A DNA stretch of 41,348 nt from Candidatus Flavonifractor merdavium (GCA_019119335.1 DWXF01000013.1:1-41348); one strand, 5' to 3'. Shown: positions 1 through 8,182, counted from the stretch's first letter. Made by a program: numbers and translations. Notes: generated from the letters alone by a model not told the origin.

Positions 1-153
1 GAGGCCCTCCAGGACGCCATGCGCAAGTACACCGGCCCCAACCCCAACATCCTGGCCCTGCCCCGCACCTTCACCACCGCGGCGGTCCACCTGTGCATGA
101 AGGACCCCGCCCTCAACTCCGCCCCCATCACCGGCACGCCCTGCGGGTGCTGA
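1..153 (+). CDS. C-terminal fragment of an unidentified protein
   Basis: The window opens inside a reading frame of 50 codons in phase from base 1, ending in TGA at 151-153. The visible tail has an alternating hydrophobic/polar pattern and ends in the residues TPCGC. Base composition is strongly GC-rich with C or G in most third positions, as in the other real genes here, and a strong plus-strand terminator follows about 80 bp later. I do not recognise the family from this tail. The start and most of the gene lie outside the window. Confidence 0.6.
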   Translation, partial: EALQDAMRKYTGPNPNILALPRTFTTAAVHLCMKDPALNSAPITGTPCGC

Positions 154-230
154 GAAAAAACAGCATTGCTCGTAACGTTTCACAGGGAGAACGGCCGCTC
201 CATTTTCCGATACATCTATGCCGGAACGTA

Positions 231-268
231 TCAGGGCTCCAGAGTACAACTCTGGAGCCCTGATTTTT
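231..268 (+). terminator. Rho-independent terminator
   Basis: A perfect 15-bp stem (TCAGGGCTCCAGAGT at 231-245) with a 3-nt loop pairs with 249-263 and is followed by five T at 264-268. It ends the plus-strand gene that enters from the left edge. The same hairpin may also stop minus-strand transcription of the cluster whose last stop codon is at 320, although there is no T tract on that side. Confidence 0.88.
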
Positions 269-319
269 AGTCTGCGGCTGCTTGTAAAGCAGATGATGAA
301 AATAGACCGGTCTGTACCG

Positions 320-1129
320 TTAAAGCCAGCCCACCTCCAACTCCGTGGGCATAAGGCTTACATCCGGCTTGACCCGTTCTCCGTGGAAATCACTGCCGCC
401 TGTGATGTGCAGTCCGTACGCTTCCGCCAGTCGCAGATAATAGGCCGTCTGCTCCTGGGTGTGTTTGGGGTAATGGCACTCCAGGCCGTCCAAACCGGAC
501 GCCTTCAGCCGTGCCAGCAGGGCCTCCAGCTTTTCGTCTGAATAGCCCAGTTGATAAGGATGCGCCAGTACCGCTTTTCCCCCGTCGGCGTGAATGGCGG
601 CAATACAGTCCTCTGCCGCCGCCTTGGGCCGCTCGATTTTTTGGTATTCATCCGTATCCAGATAGCGGTCAAAGGCCTCCCGCAGGGAAGCGACATAGCC
701 CCGCCGCAGCATGACCTGCGCAAAGTGCGGCCTGGACACAATTTCCCCGCCGGCCAGGGCCTCTGCCTCCGCCAACGGAACATCCAGCCCCTTTTCCCGG
801 AGATATGACACTATCCGGTACTTTCGCTCCGCCCGGCCGGCCTGCAGAGTGCGGCACAGAGCCTCCAGCGCGGGATGCTCCGCCCGAAATCCCAGGCCCA
901 GGATATGGAGGTGCCGGTCCTCCTTTGCCCCCAGCTCCACGCCGCGGACCACCGCAATCCCCAGTTCCCCTCCGGCCCGGATGCCCTCCTCCAAGCCGTC
1001 GGTGGTGTCATGGTCTGTGATGGCCAGGCATGCGATACCGGCTGCCTGCGCCTGGTAAACCAGCTGCCGGGGCGTATACTGTCCGTCGGAGGCCGTGGAA
1101 TGGGTATGCAAATCTGCTCTGCACCTCAT
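320..1129 (-). CDS. PHP-domain phosphoesterase, TrpH/YciV (RnaM)-like
   Basis: About 269 residues. The PHP metal-binding motifs are present in order: DLHTH at residues 5-10, then TDHD, GVE, HPY near the middle and GSDFHG near the end. The family hydrolyses phosphate esters; YciV-type members remove the 3' phosphate from nucleoside 3',5'-bisphosphates or act as 5'-3' exonucleases. The ATG at 1129 is chosen because the HTH motif follows directly and it begins 4 bp after the stop of the upstream cytidylyltransferase gene; a longer frame upstream lies inside that gene. It is the last gene of the phosphoramidate cluster. Inference: its substrate may be cytidine 3',5'-bisphosphate, the expected by-product when a 3'-phospho-CDP-amidate donor is used. 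A general nucleic-acid clean-up role is the alternative. Confidence 0.85.
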   Translation of the reverse strand: MRCRADLHTHSTASDGQYTPRQLVYQAQAAGIACLAITDHDTTDGLEEGIRAGGELGIAVVRGVELGAKEDRHLHILGLGFRAEHPALEALCRTLQAGRAERKYRIVSYLREKGLDVPLAEAEALAGGEIVSRPHFAQVMLRRGYVASLREAFDRYLDTDEYQKIERPKAAAEDCIAAIHADGGKAVLAHPYQLGYSDEKLEALLARLKASGLDGLECHYPKHTQEQTAYYLRLAEAYGLHITGGSDFHGERVKPDVSLMPTELEVGWL

Positions 1130-1133
1130 ACCA

Positions 1134-1877
1134 TCAGCCCCGGAGTACCTGCGGAAAACGCTGCTCATAGGTGAGGATATCCTGCTGCGTATCGCATTCC
1201 AGCCAAAGCTCCTGCACAGGAATGGTCTGGATCGGAAAGCCATGCAGCAGCATCCCCTGAAGCAGGGTTGTCATATCCAGCTTGTCCGCCGGCTTTGGCA
1301 GAGGCTGGCGGAGGGTCTGCCGCACCCAGTCCCAGCTCTGGGGCGTAAACCGCAGCAGGCCCATAAACTGGCCCTGGATCTGCTCCCGGCGCTCCGGCTT
1401 TTGCCCGATCTCCAGAAGCCGGCCGGCAGAGTCCGTCCGGAAGGTCTCCAGGTCTTCCAGCGGGTTCTCCATCCGCTGCTCCCAGAGAGACCAGTAACCC
1501 GAGTAGGAGGTGATGGCAAGGGGGGCCGTGCTGTCCATCAGGGCCCGGACCGCGTTTGGATGAAAGACAATGTCGGAGTAGCAGACGATACACGTCTCTT
1601 GTTCCAGCCAGGAACTGGCCATGGTGAGGGAGTGAAACATATTGGTCCGCTCCCAGTCGGGATTGTGAAAGTAGGTTACGCCGGGGACCGCAAACAGCTC
1701 GCTTCGGTAGCCGGTGACAATTCCGGTTTCCGAACGGGAAATCCCGGCCTGCTCCAGCGTGTCCAGGCAGCGGTCCAGCAGAGTCTTTCCGCCCAGCGTA
1801 CACATACATTTGGGCCTGTCCTTGGTGCGTTCTCCCAAGCGGCTGCCCCTTCCGGCGGCTAAAATAACGGCCTTCAC
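1134..1877 (-). CDS. Nucleotidyltransferase, Cj1416-like CTP:phosphoglutamine cytidylyltransferase
   Basis: 247 residues starting at a GTG (1877), preceded by AAGGAGG at good spacing and overlapping the stop of the upstream amidohydrolase gene (GTGA). The N-terminus KAVILAAGRGSRLGERTKDRPK is the nucleotide-binding signature of sugar-phosphate and LicC-type nucleotidyltransferases (G-x-G-x-R-L followed by P-K). In C. jejuni the equivalent enzyme joins CTP with L-glutamine phosphate to make CDP-L-glutamine. The specific call rests on the neighbours: an L-glutamine kinase, a class I amidohydrolase and an APS-kinase-like enzyme in the same operon. On its own it could only be called a LicC-like or sugar nucleotidyltransferase. 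Confidence 0.82.
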   Translation of the reverse strand: MKAVILAAGRGSRLGERTKDRPKCMCTLGGKTLLDRCLDTLEQAGISRSETGIVTGYRSELFAVPGVTYFHNPDWERTNMFHSLTMASSWLEQETCIVCYSDIVFHPNAVRALMDSTAPLAITSYSGYWSLWEQRMENPLEDLETFRTDSAGRLLEIGQKPERREQIQGQFMGLLRFTPQSWDWVRQTLRQPLPKPADKLDMTTLLQGMLLHGFPIQTIPVQELWLECDTQQDILTYEQRFPQVLRG

Positions 1878-2470
1878 AGTGCAAATACCTCCTTCATCCA
1901 CCTGACATCCCGGGGCCGCGGCGGGAAATACCGCTCCGGATGCCACATGATTCCATGAATCCAGGGATACTCTTGGTGCCCAACCGCCTCCAGCACGCCG
2001 TCAAGCCCCCAAGCCCTGGGGTACAGGGGCGGCGGACAGGTGGTGGCTCCCCAGCCGTGGTAGCTGTTTACAATATCCCCGTTGTCCAAGGGATGGTCCA
2101 CCCGAATGTGTCCGCTGATCCGCTGCAGCGGCGTGCCAAAAAAGGAGAGCAGCATCTGCATGCCCCGGCACACACCCAGCAGCGGCAGCTTTTTCTGGAT
2201 GGACTGTGCAATCAGGAATTCTTCCACCTCATCCCGCTCGGGCGCGTCTCCTCCATAGGCGCTCAGATCATTGCCGCCGGTCAGCAAAATTCCGTCCAAG
2301 GGAGTCTGGCTCAGAATCCGTTCCACCGCCGGCAGATGGTTGGGCAGAATGACGGGACAAAAACCGCAGGTCTCGGCAAAAACGGCCCATTCCTGAGAAA
2401 GGGCGTCCCGCCGTTCCCCGGTCTGCTCCACAACCTGTACCCGCTGTGTAATGGCAATTTGCTTGTTCAT
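1874..2470 (-). CDS. Class I glutamine amidotransferase-like hydrolase, Cj1417-like gamma-glutamyl-CDP-amidate hydrolase
   Basis: 198 residues, an ordinary length for this small family. The nucleophile elbow is GVCRGMQML with Cys101, and the His-Glu pair is in GIMWHPER (His177, Glu179), so the full class I/peptidase C26 triad is present. The TGGND motif near residue 65 is typical of the gamma-glutamyl hydrolase (PuuD) branch. In C. jejuni this enzyme cleaves CDP-L-glutamine to cytidine diphosphoramidate and glutamate. The gene overlaps its neighbours on both sides by 4 bp (stop at 1874, start at 2470 against the kinase stop at 2467), which implies coupled translation with the kinase and cytidylyltransferase. 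A generic gamma-glutamyl hydrolase is possible, but the genomic setting argues against it. Confidence 0.85.
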   Translation of the reverse strand: MNKQIAITQRVQVVEQTGERRDALSQEWAVFAETCGFCPVILPNHLPAVERILSQTPLDGILLTGGNDLSAYGGDAPERDEVEEFLIAQSIQKKLPLLGVCRGMQMLLSFFGTPLQRISGHIRVDHPLDNGDIVNSYHGWGATTCPPPLYPRAWGLDGVLEAVGHQEYPWIHGIMWHPERYFPPRPRDVRWMKEVFAL

Positions 2471-4764
2471 AAAACCATGACCGTCCTGTTCCTGCAGTCT
2501 ACCGCCAGCCGTTGGGCCGCGGTATAGCGGGCAAACTGCTTTTCGCCCACGCCGATCACGGCCGGAATCCCAAATTCCGCCGCCCGAATGGCCATATGGG
2601 AATTAGCCCCTCCGTAGGCGGTAATAAAACCGGCAATCTGATGGGAAAAGATCCAGTCATAGCCTGGGTCAGCCCCCTTAATCAGCACCAGCTTGCCCGT
2701 CAGCGCATCATCGGAGGGCAGCGTCACCGTCTCCGCGGTACATTGTTCCTGTGTAATAAAATTGGGAACGCCATCGGGCTGGAAGAAGCTGTATACCTGT
2801 CCCTCTTCCCACAGCAGCGGGGGAAGCGTCAGTCCCTCGGCCGCCTTTGCCATCATCTTGCCCTCCCGGATGGAGTCCCGCAGCACCTGGCCCAGGTCGC
2901 CGGCGGAAGAGCAGAACTCCATCACCCGCTGGATGGAGACATAGGACATCTCCTCCCGGTCCAAGCCGTACCCCTCTCCCAACTGGGCCAGCAGCTCCAG
3001 CACGTCGGAGAGGGTGCGGGTAAAGACAAACTTCGCGTACTCCCGTCCTTCAATAGCCTGCTGGATGAAGGTAAACAACGACAATACATCCGCTTTCAGC
3101 CGGTGCTCCTCCAGCAGCCGCTGGAGAAGCGTATACTGCTCCAGGGACAGTTTAAACACCTTTTTGTCCGACGCTGTCTCCCGGGGAAGGGCCGTTTCAA
3201 AGTAACGCCGCTCCTGGTCGTACCGGGGCGAGCAAATATCATAGGTACCCGGCCTGAGATGTCCGTATTTTTCCAGAAACGCCTGCCGGGAAAGACGGGA
3301 GAGGTCCCGGGAAATATTTTTCCCCACCGTGGCCAGACTGCCCAGATAGGCCGCCCGCTCCTCCTCGGTAAGCACCCCCACCACCACCATGGAGCGCAGA
3401 AACTCCACCGCGATAAAGCCCGCCCGGGCCAGCCCCGCAAAGGGCAGCGTGCCGTAGCGCTTGCAGTATTCCAGCAGCCAGTAGATCTTTTCCACCGGAC
3501 TTAACTCGCTGTCCAGAATCTGCCGGTGCTTGGTCTGCAGCACTTCAATCTTGCGGGCGTCCTTTTTCCACAGGCCGTCCTGACAGATGATGGAATTCGT
3601 CAGCTCCCGCAGCGCGTCCACCAGGCAAGCCTGCTCCTCTCGGGAGAAGCCGTGGGCATCCAGACGCCGCACTCGCTCTGACAGGTCAAAGGGATAACAG
3701 GTAAACGCGATCTCAAACTCGATCTTGTCGTGAAACTCCGGATGCAGCCGCAGCTGGCTCAGATAGTGCTCCGCCAGCTTTTCCGCCAGCTCCTCCGGCA
3801 ATGCCTTGGGCAGGAAGGAATTGAAGCTTACCCGGGCGTCGATGTAAGGCAGGCCCCGGAAATTCTGCATCAACGGGAAGGAGCGCAGGTTGCGGTAGCC
3901 GTAATTGTCCCGCTGGTAGGCCCACACGCCGTCGGTAATGATCTCCTTATACAGGCTCAGCGCCAGAGGACGGGGGCGAATGCCAATCATTTCCGCCGGA
4001 TTCCAGTCCGGCATCACGCCATAGACCGCGGTCCGGCCGCAGAGGTCCGGATGAGGCCGCATGGAGGCGCGCAATTTTTCCTGAATCTGCCCGAGGTAGC
4101 GGCACTGCTCCTCCAGTTCAGCCAGGGGGCGGCGCAGCACCAGGGGCCGAACCTGGAGCAGATACAGCACATCCTCCGCAATGGCAAATTCCAGATCCAG
4201 AGCCGGGCGCTGGAAAAGCTCCTCCAACTCCCGGCACAGATCAATGACTTGGCCCAGGGGCGCAGGCGGGGGCACGGGGGAGCGCTTAAAGTGGTAAAAG
4301 GTCTCCAGCTGAGCGCCCGTGCCGTCTGTTACCGAACTGGTGGAGCCGGTGGTTTTGTCATAGTTGAGGATGTAATAGTTGCCGCCGGTGTTGGGGTCGG
4401 CGGTAAACGCCACGCCGCACAGCTGGACCCGCTCCAGACAGGGCTGGAGAAAGAGCTGGTTTTCCGGGTCGTCCCCCATGGCGGCAGCCACCTGCCGGGC
4501 AGCCTGCAAAATGGCCTCCTCGCCCTGCACACCCGGAATGGAGAGAAATTTTCCCGCATTGGAGTTCTCTGCCGTATCCTCGCTGCGGGCGCTGCTTCGG
4601 ACGATAAGGGGCCGGTTTTGCCAGCCTGCCTCCCGCACCAGGGCCAAAAGCCGCTCAGGCTCCAGTTCGCCTGCCCGCAGGCAGAGCTGGGGCAGCACCC
4701 GGGCTGTGGTCAGGACCGGCTCCAGCCTCCGCAACGTGTCTGCCTTGCTGCCAAATTTTATCAT
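2467..4764 (-). CDS. PEP-synthase-like L-glutamine kinase (Cj1418-like)
   Basis: About 765 residues, close to the size of C. jejuni Cj1418. The N-terminal third is the ATP-grasp domain of PPDK/PEP synthase, with the arginine-rich signature RSSARSEDTAENSNAGKF near residues 56-75. The C-terminal domain carries the swivelling phosphohistidine motif GGANSHMAIRAAEFGIPA, with the acceptor His near residue 723. There is no PEP/pyruvate-binding TIM barrel, which fits a kinase using another acceptor. Cj1418 phosphorylates the amide of L-glutamine with ATP, forming AMP and phosphate, the committed step to phosphoramidate. The ATG at 4764 directly begins the conserved domain; a TTG at 4794 in the same frame is an alternative. 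Confidence 0.85.
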   Translation of the reverse strand: MIKFGSKADTLRRLEPVLTTARVLPQLCLRAGELEPERLLALVREAGWQNRPLIVRSSARSEDTAENSNAGKFLSIPGVQGEEAILQAARQVAAAMGDDPENQLFLQPCLERVQLCGVAFTADPNTGGNYYILNYDKTTGSTSSVTDGTGAQLETFYHFKRSPVPPPAPLGQVIDLCRELEELFQRPALDLEFAIAEDVLYLLQVRPLVLRRPLAELEEQCRYLGQIQEKLRASMRPHPDLCGRTAVYGVMPDWNPAEMIGIRPRPLALSLYKEIITDGVWAYQRDNYGYRNLRSFPLMQNFRGLPYIDARVSFNSFLPKALPEELAEKLAEHYLSQLRLHPEFHDKIEFEIAFTCYPFDLSERVRRLDAHGFSREEQACLVDALRELTNSIICQDGLWKKDARKIEVLQTKHRQILDSELSPVEKIYWLLEYCKRYGTLPFAGLARAGFIAVEFLRSMVVVGVLTEEERAAYLGSLATVGKNISRDLSRLSRQAFLEKYGHLRPGTYDICSPRYDQERRYFETALPRETASDKKVFKLSLEQYTLLQRLLEEHRLKADVLSLFTFIQQAIEGREYAKFVFTRTLSDVLELLAQLGEGYGLDREEMSYVSIQRVMEFCSSAGDLGQVLRDSIREGKMMAKAAEGLTLPPLLWEEGQVYSFFQPDGVPNFITQEQCTAETVTLPSDDALTGKLVLIKGADPGYDWIFSHQIAGFITAYGGANSHMAIRAAEFGIPAVIGVGEKQFARYTAAQRLAVDCRNRTVMVL

Positions 4765-4851
4765 AGAATCACCGCTTTGTGGAACGGACTGCAAAGGCGC
4801 GGGAGCGGTAGAGAACGGTACCCTGCTCCGGTCCGCTGCCCGTTTCCTCCA

Positions 4852-5604
4852 TTATTTTTTCGTCTGGGCCATCCAGATGCGCGTTGTATAGGGAACCAGG
4901 ATGGTCTGCTGATGCAGTCCGTGAACAAGGCCGCGGATCTCGCCGATAATCTTTTCAAACACCTCAGGAGACTGGCGGTACACAGTTCCATGGGACTTCC
5001 AGCCCTCAATAAAGTCATCCGCGTCAAGCCGGTGCGTTACGGTACCCTGCAGAAAAATCACCTTGCCAAACAGCCCGGATTGGTCAATGACCGCCGTTTG
5101 GTCCTCTCGGCGTGTTCCGTAGGTATACCCCGCAATATTGGACTGGATAATTCCCTCAATTTCCTTCTGCAGCGGGTCATCCAGATCGCGATGGTTCCAC
5201 ATGCACGCAAAATACCCGCCGGGTTTCAGAATGCGGTTTGTTTCGCTCAGCGCCATCTGCCGGTCGCAGACGTTAAAGGAGGAGCCGAAGGTAACCAGTT
5301 CAAACTGGTTGTCATCCATGCCGGTGTGCTCTCCCACGCCCTCAAACCACTGCACCTGCGGATACTCGCTGGTACGCTTGATCCCGTTGGCACGCATGGC
5401 GTCGTTGGGCTCCACCGCCGAAACGCGCAGGCCGAACTTCGCCAGCTCCAGGGTCAGATGGGCCGCGCCCGCGCCCACATCGCATGCGGCGTCGCCGGGG
5501 CGCACCCCCGCTTGCTCCAGCATCTGAGAAATGGCGGAAGGGGCGTAATCAGGGCGAAGCAGATAAGCTTCTGCCAGGTTGGTATAATCCCACTCAGTTT
5601 TCAT
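4852..5604 (-). CDS. Class I SAM-dependent methyltransferase, candidate phosphoramidate O-methyltransferase
   Basis: 250 residues with the Rossmann motif I DVGAGAAHLTLELAKFG at about residues 38-54, an acidic motif II (VEPND) and a post-I region typical of the Methyltransf_11 group. The ATG at 5604 overlaps the end of the upstream kinase gene by 11 bp. In C. jejuni, Cj1419 and Cj1420 are methyltransferases of the same pathway that supply the O-methyl group of MeOPN. Here only one methyltransferase is present, so either one enzyme does the methylation or the product differs. The small-molecule substrate cannot be read from the sequence; assignment is by cluster membership. Confidence 0.8.
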   Translation of the reverse strand: MKTEWDYTNLAEAYLLRPDYAPSAISQMLEQAGVRPGDAACDVGAGAAHLTLELAKFGLRVSAVEPNDAMRANGIKRTSEYPQVQWFEGVGEHTGMDDNQFELVTFGSSFNVCDRQMALSETNRILKPGGYFACMWNHRDLDDPLQKEIEGIIQSNIAGYTYGTRREDQTAVIDQSGLFGKVIFLQGTVTHRLDADDFIEGWKSHGTVYRQSPEVFEKIIGEIRGLVHGLHQQTILVPYTTRIWMAQTKK

Positions 5605-6106
5605 AATGGTCCCTCTCTCCTGATATCAGTTTTAATATTTGGGCAGCCTGTTCCCGCGGCGCAAGGCCCCCGTTGTTTTCCAGCACCAGATCGGGCTGTT
5701 TGGGCTCTTCCACGGAAAAGTCAATTCCGGCCACCGCGCCGTCTCCCCGGGTATATAACCCCTTTTGATCCCGTTTGCGCAGGGTCTCCAGGGATACCTT
5801 CAGATAGACCTCCACATAGCCGGGAATATTCGTCCGGTTCCAGTCCCGAACGCTGTCAAACATGGAAATGGTGCAGCAGATCACGTCCAGACCCTGTTCA
5901 GCCAGCAGCTTGCACAGGCGGGCGTTTCGCATGGCGCTTTTGAGGCGCTGGTCCGGCGCATAGCCCAGATCGTCTCCAAACACCTGCCGCAGCTGGTCTC
6001 CGTCCAGGAATACCACATTGTCCTTTCGCTCCCTGAGCGCTTGATAAAGCAGCGTTCCAATGGTGGTCTTTCCCGCCCCGGAAAGACCGGTCAGCCAGAG
6101 CATCAT
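5594..6106 (-). CDS. APS-kinase-like P-loop kinase, Cj1415-like cytidine diphosphoramidate kinase
   Basis: 170 residues, the size of Cj1415. It has a Walker A motif GLSGAGKTT at residues 7-15 and the adenylylsulfate-kinase signature LDGDQLRQVFGDDLGY near residues 34-49. True APS kinases sit beside ATP sulfurylase or sulfate-assimilation genes; none are present here. In C. jejuni this homologue phosphorylates the 3'-hydroxyl of cytidine diphosphoramidate, giving a donor that resembles PAPS. The ATG at 6106 is preferred over the next ATG at 6103 because AAGGAGG lies about 10 nt upstream. It is followed by the methyltransferase gene with an overlap. Confidence 0.85.
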   Translation of the reverse strand: MMLWLTGLSGAGKTTIGTLLYQALRERKDNVVFLDGDQLRQVFGDDLGYAPDQRLKSAMRNARLCKLLAEQGLDVICCTISMFDSVRDWNRTNIPGYVEVYLKVSLETLRKRDQKGLYTRGDGAVAGIDFSVEEPKQPDLVLENNGGLAPREQAAQILKLISGERDHYEN

Positions 6107-6160
6107 GGCCGCCTCGCCTCCTTATTCGTGTCAGATCGCGCCCCGGCGGCGCCGGTGCGC

Positions 6161-8125
6161 TCAGTGATAAAGCGGCTGCTCCAGCAGGGCGGGGTCCAGT
6201 TTCAGCTGGTCCATGAAACGCAGCGGCTGGCCGGAGTGGCCGACAAATTGAAGGCCCTGAAACAGCGCGCGCGTAATATTGTAGCGGTTGCCGCGCGCCC
6301 CCTCGACCCGTTTCTCCGCCATGGCCCGGGCGGTATTCTGGTTGTCCAGCAGGGTACCGTCCCCGGCGGTCACATCAATATGTATCGCCGTCTGGAACGT
6401 CTCCATCATCCGCCGGTCCAGGGTGGTCATTTGGGCCAGCTTTTCATCAATCCAGCTCAGATCCACTTCTTCTCCATGGTAATAGTGGAACGTATACCCG
6501 TATCGGGCATAGGCATCCCGCAGGAAATATTCCAGCAGCGCCCGGTCGGCGTCGTCGGAATAGTCGTCATAGGTGCGGTAGACGGCGGCGGGGTCGAAGC
6601 CCCGGTTATTGCCCTTCAGCGTCTCCGGGTTGAGGCCGCCGATGCCCGAGCAGTAGGTCATGCTCTCTGCATAGGGAATGTCCAAAAACGCCGCCAGGGC
6701 GGTAAAGGTGGCGGTTGGATTGAGCTTGCCGTCTTCAAAGCGTACCAGGACGCTGTCCTGGTACAGCCGGTCCTGAGGGTCCACCATAAAGCTGCGGTTG
6801 AGCAGCCACTGGGAGAAGGCGTCGCCCACCAGATTGTTTCGTTTATCCCTGGGGGACTCTTTGTATTCCTGCATGAAGCGAATGGTGGCGCCATAGCTGG
6901 TGGTAATGCGGCGCATGGCGGTAAAGGCTTTGATATACTTGAACTCCCGGAAGATGGGCGAGTCTTTGATCTTGTCGTACTCCTTTGAAAAGAGCGCGGT
7001 CTTTCTGGTTTGCTCGTTGTAGCGCAGCTCATACTGGATGTTGGAAAAGTGGGGCTGGAACAGAAGGGCCGGCACAATGCGGGATTTGGTATCCAGACCG
7101 TTCCTGGCGTATTTTTCGTCCAGAAACAGGGAGACCAAAATATCCTTGTCGGTAGGCGCTTTGAGCTGGCTGAGCTGAAGCTGCGTGTATGAATTGTTCA
7201 GCTTCCGTTTCCGCAGATTTTCTTTGGCCGTCTGGATATTTTCCAGCATGTCCTTCAGCATGGTGGTGCCGATGATCAGCAGATTGGGGTGGCCGTAAAG
7301 CACCTCGTTGAAAAAGTCCGTACCATTGTGGGAGGCCAGCTGAGTGTGCCAGATCATCCGCTTCACCTCACGGATCCCGATGGGCTTGACGGGATACTGG
7401 CTGTAATCGATGCCGAAGCGGGCCTTGAAGTCGATGGGATATTGACAGATCTCATCTCCTATCAGAAAAACAAACTTTTCCTCTTTCAGCAGGGAGACAA
7501 AGTCCAGACAGGACAGATGGGCGCAGAACATGGCCCAGTCGCGGTAGTGGAGGTAGATGTGGTTTTCCCGGCCTACCCATTCGCTCTTGCGCACATTGTC
7601 GTTCAAATATTCCAGCTGATACTGGGAGAAAACATCCCGGGCCAGGATGGGATTTTCCAAGTCCTTGAAAAAATAGCGGTCGATCACCGGGCGATTAAAG
7701 TCTATATAGGCGCCGAACTGGTTTTCGCTTTTGGAAAAGGGAATGAACCCCTGGTCGTCGTAGGGGAAAAAGAGGACGGGCAAGTCCTCAAAGGCAGGAA
7801 AGTCTTTTTGGAACAGATAGGCATACTTGGCCAAAGCCTGGCAGTTGGCCTCATAGCGCGCCTTTTGTTCGTCCACATTGGGCAGGTAAAAGGCCTGGAG
7901 CATCAGGTCCATCAGCTCCGCCTGGTAATATCCCCGGTTGTACAGGGAGACAAAGGACGCGTACGCCATCTGATAGCTGCCCTGGGAAAAGAAAATGTAG
8001 TTGGCGGCTTCCAGCTCCTCCTCCGGCGTCTTTTCCGCCTGCCCCAGCACCAGGGCGTAGGCCTTTTGGGCGCTTTCCACCTGTTGATAGTCCGCCATTT
8101 TTCTGGCCATTTCGATCGTCGTCAT
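6161..8125 (-). CDS. Large protein with helical N-terminus and sulfotransferase-like core; candidate phosphoramidate transferase
   Basis: 654 residues. The first 110 or so are helical and TPR-like (YQQVESAQKAYALVLGQ and similar). The segment SHNGTDFFNEVLYGHPNL (265-282) resembles the 5'-phosphate-binding loop of bacterial sulfotransferases (RSGTT followed by L..HP). The segment VLVRFEDGKLNPTATFTALA (459-478), continuing into FLDIP, closely resembles the sulfotransferase 3'-phosphate-binding region (RYEDL..P...L..FLGIP). No signal peptide or membrane segment is visible. It is the first gene after flagellin and its terminator, with AAGGAG 9 nt before the ATG. Inference: a sulfotransferase-fold enzyme that uses a 3'-phosphonucleotide donor would suit a 3'-phospho-CDP-amidate, so this could transfer the phosphoramidate to flagellin or its glycan. 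It could instead be a glycan sulfotransferase. Confidence 0.6.
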   Translation of the reverse strand: MTTIEMARKMADYQQVESAQKAYALVLGQAEKTPEEELEAANYIFFSQGSYQMAYASFVSLYNRGYYQAELMDLMLQAFYLPNVDEQKARYEANCQALAKYAYLFQKDFPAFEDLPVLFFPYDDQGFIPFSKSENQFGAYIDFNRPVIDRYFFKDLENPILARDVFSQYQLEYLNDNVRKSEWVGRENHIYLHYRDWAMFCAHLSCLDFVSLLKEEKFVFLIGDEICQYPIDFKARFGIDYSQYPVKPIGIREVKRMIWHTQLASHNGTDFFNEVLYGHPNLLIIGTTMLKDMLENIQTAKENLRKRKLNNSYTQLQLSQLKAPTDKDILVSLFLDEKYARNGLDTKSRIVPALLFQPHFSNIQYELRYNEQTRKTALFSKEYDKIKDSPIFREFKYIKAFTAMRRITTSYGATIRFMQEYKESPRDKRNNLVGDAFSQWLLNRSFMVDPQDRLYQDSVLVRFEDGKLNPTATFTALAAFLDIPYAESMTYCSGIGGLNPETLKGNNRGFDPAAVYRTYDDYSDDADRALLEYFLRDAYARYGYTFHYYHGEEVDLSWIDEKLAQMTTLDRRMMETFQTAIHIDVTAGDGTLLDNQNTARAMAEKRVEGARGNRYNITRALFQGLQFVGHSGQPLRFMDQLKLDPALLEQPLYH

Positions 8126-8150
8126 AGAAACGCTTCTCCTTCGCTCGGCG

Positions 8151-8182
8151 AAGAAAAGCGGGGCGGGCTTTTGCCCGCCCCG
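8151..8182 (-). terminator. Terminator behind flagellin
   Basis: A perfect 10-bp GC stem (8159-8168 with 8173-8182, loop TTTT) followed on the minus strand by CTTTTCTT. It lies between the flagellin stop and the ribosome binding site of the next gene, with no obvious separate promoter in between. The modification cluster is therefore probably expressed by partial read-through from the flagellin promoter. Confidence 0.82.

Noticed and set aside
5594-6106. Sulfate-assimilation APS kinase (cysC)
   Set aside because: No ATP sulfurylase or PAPS reductase nearby; instead the gene lies within a full set of phosphoramidate genes.
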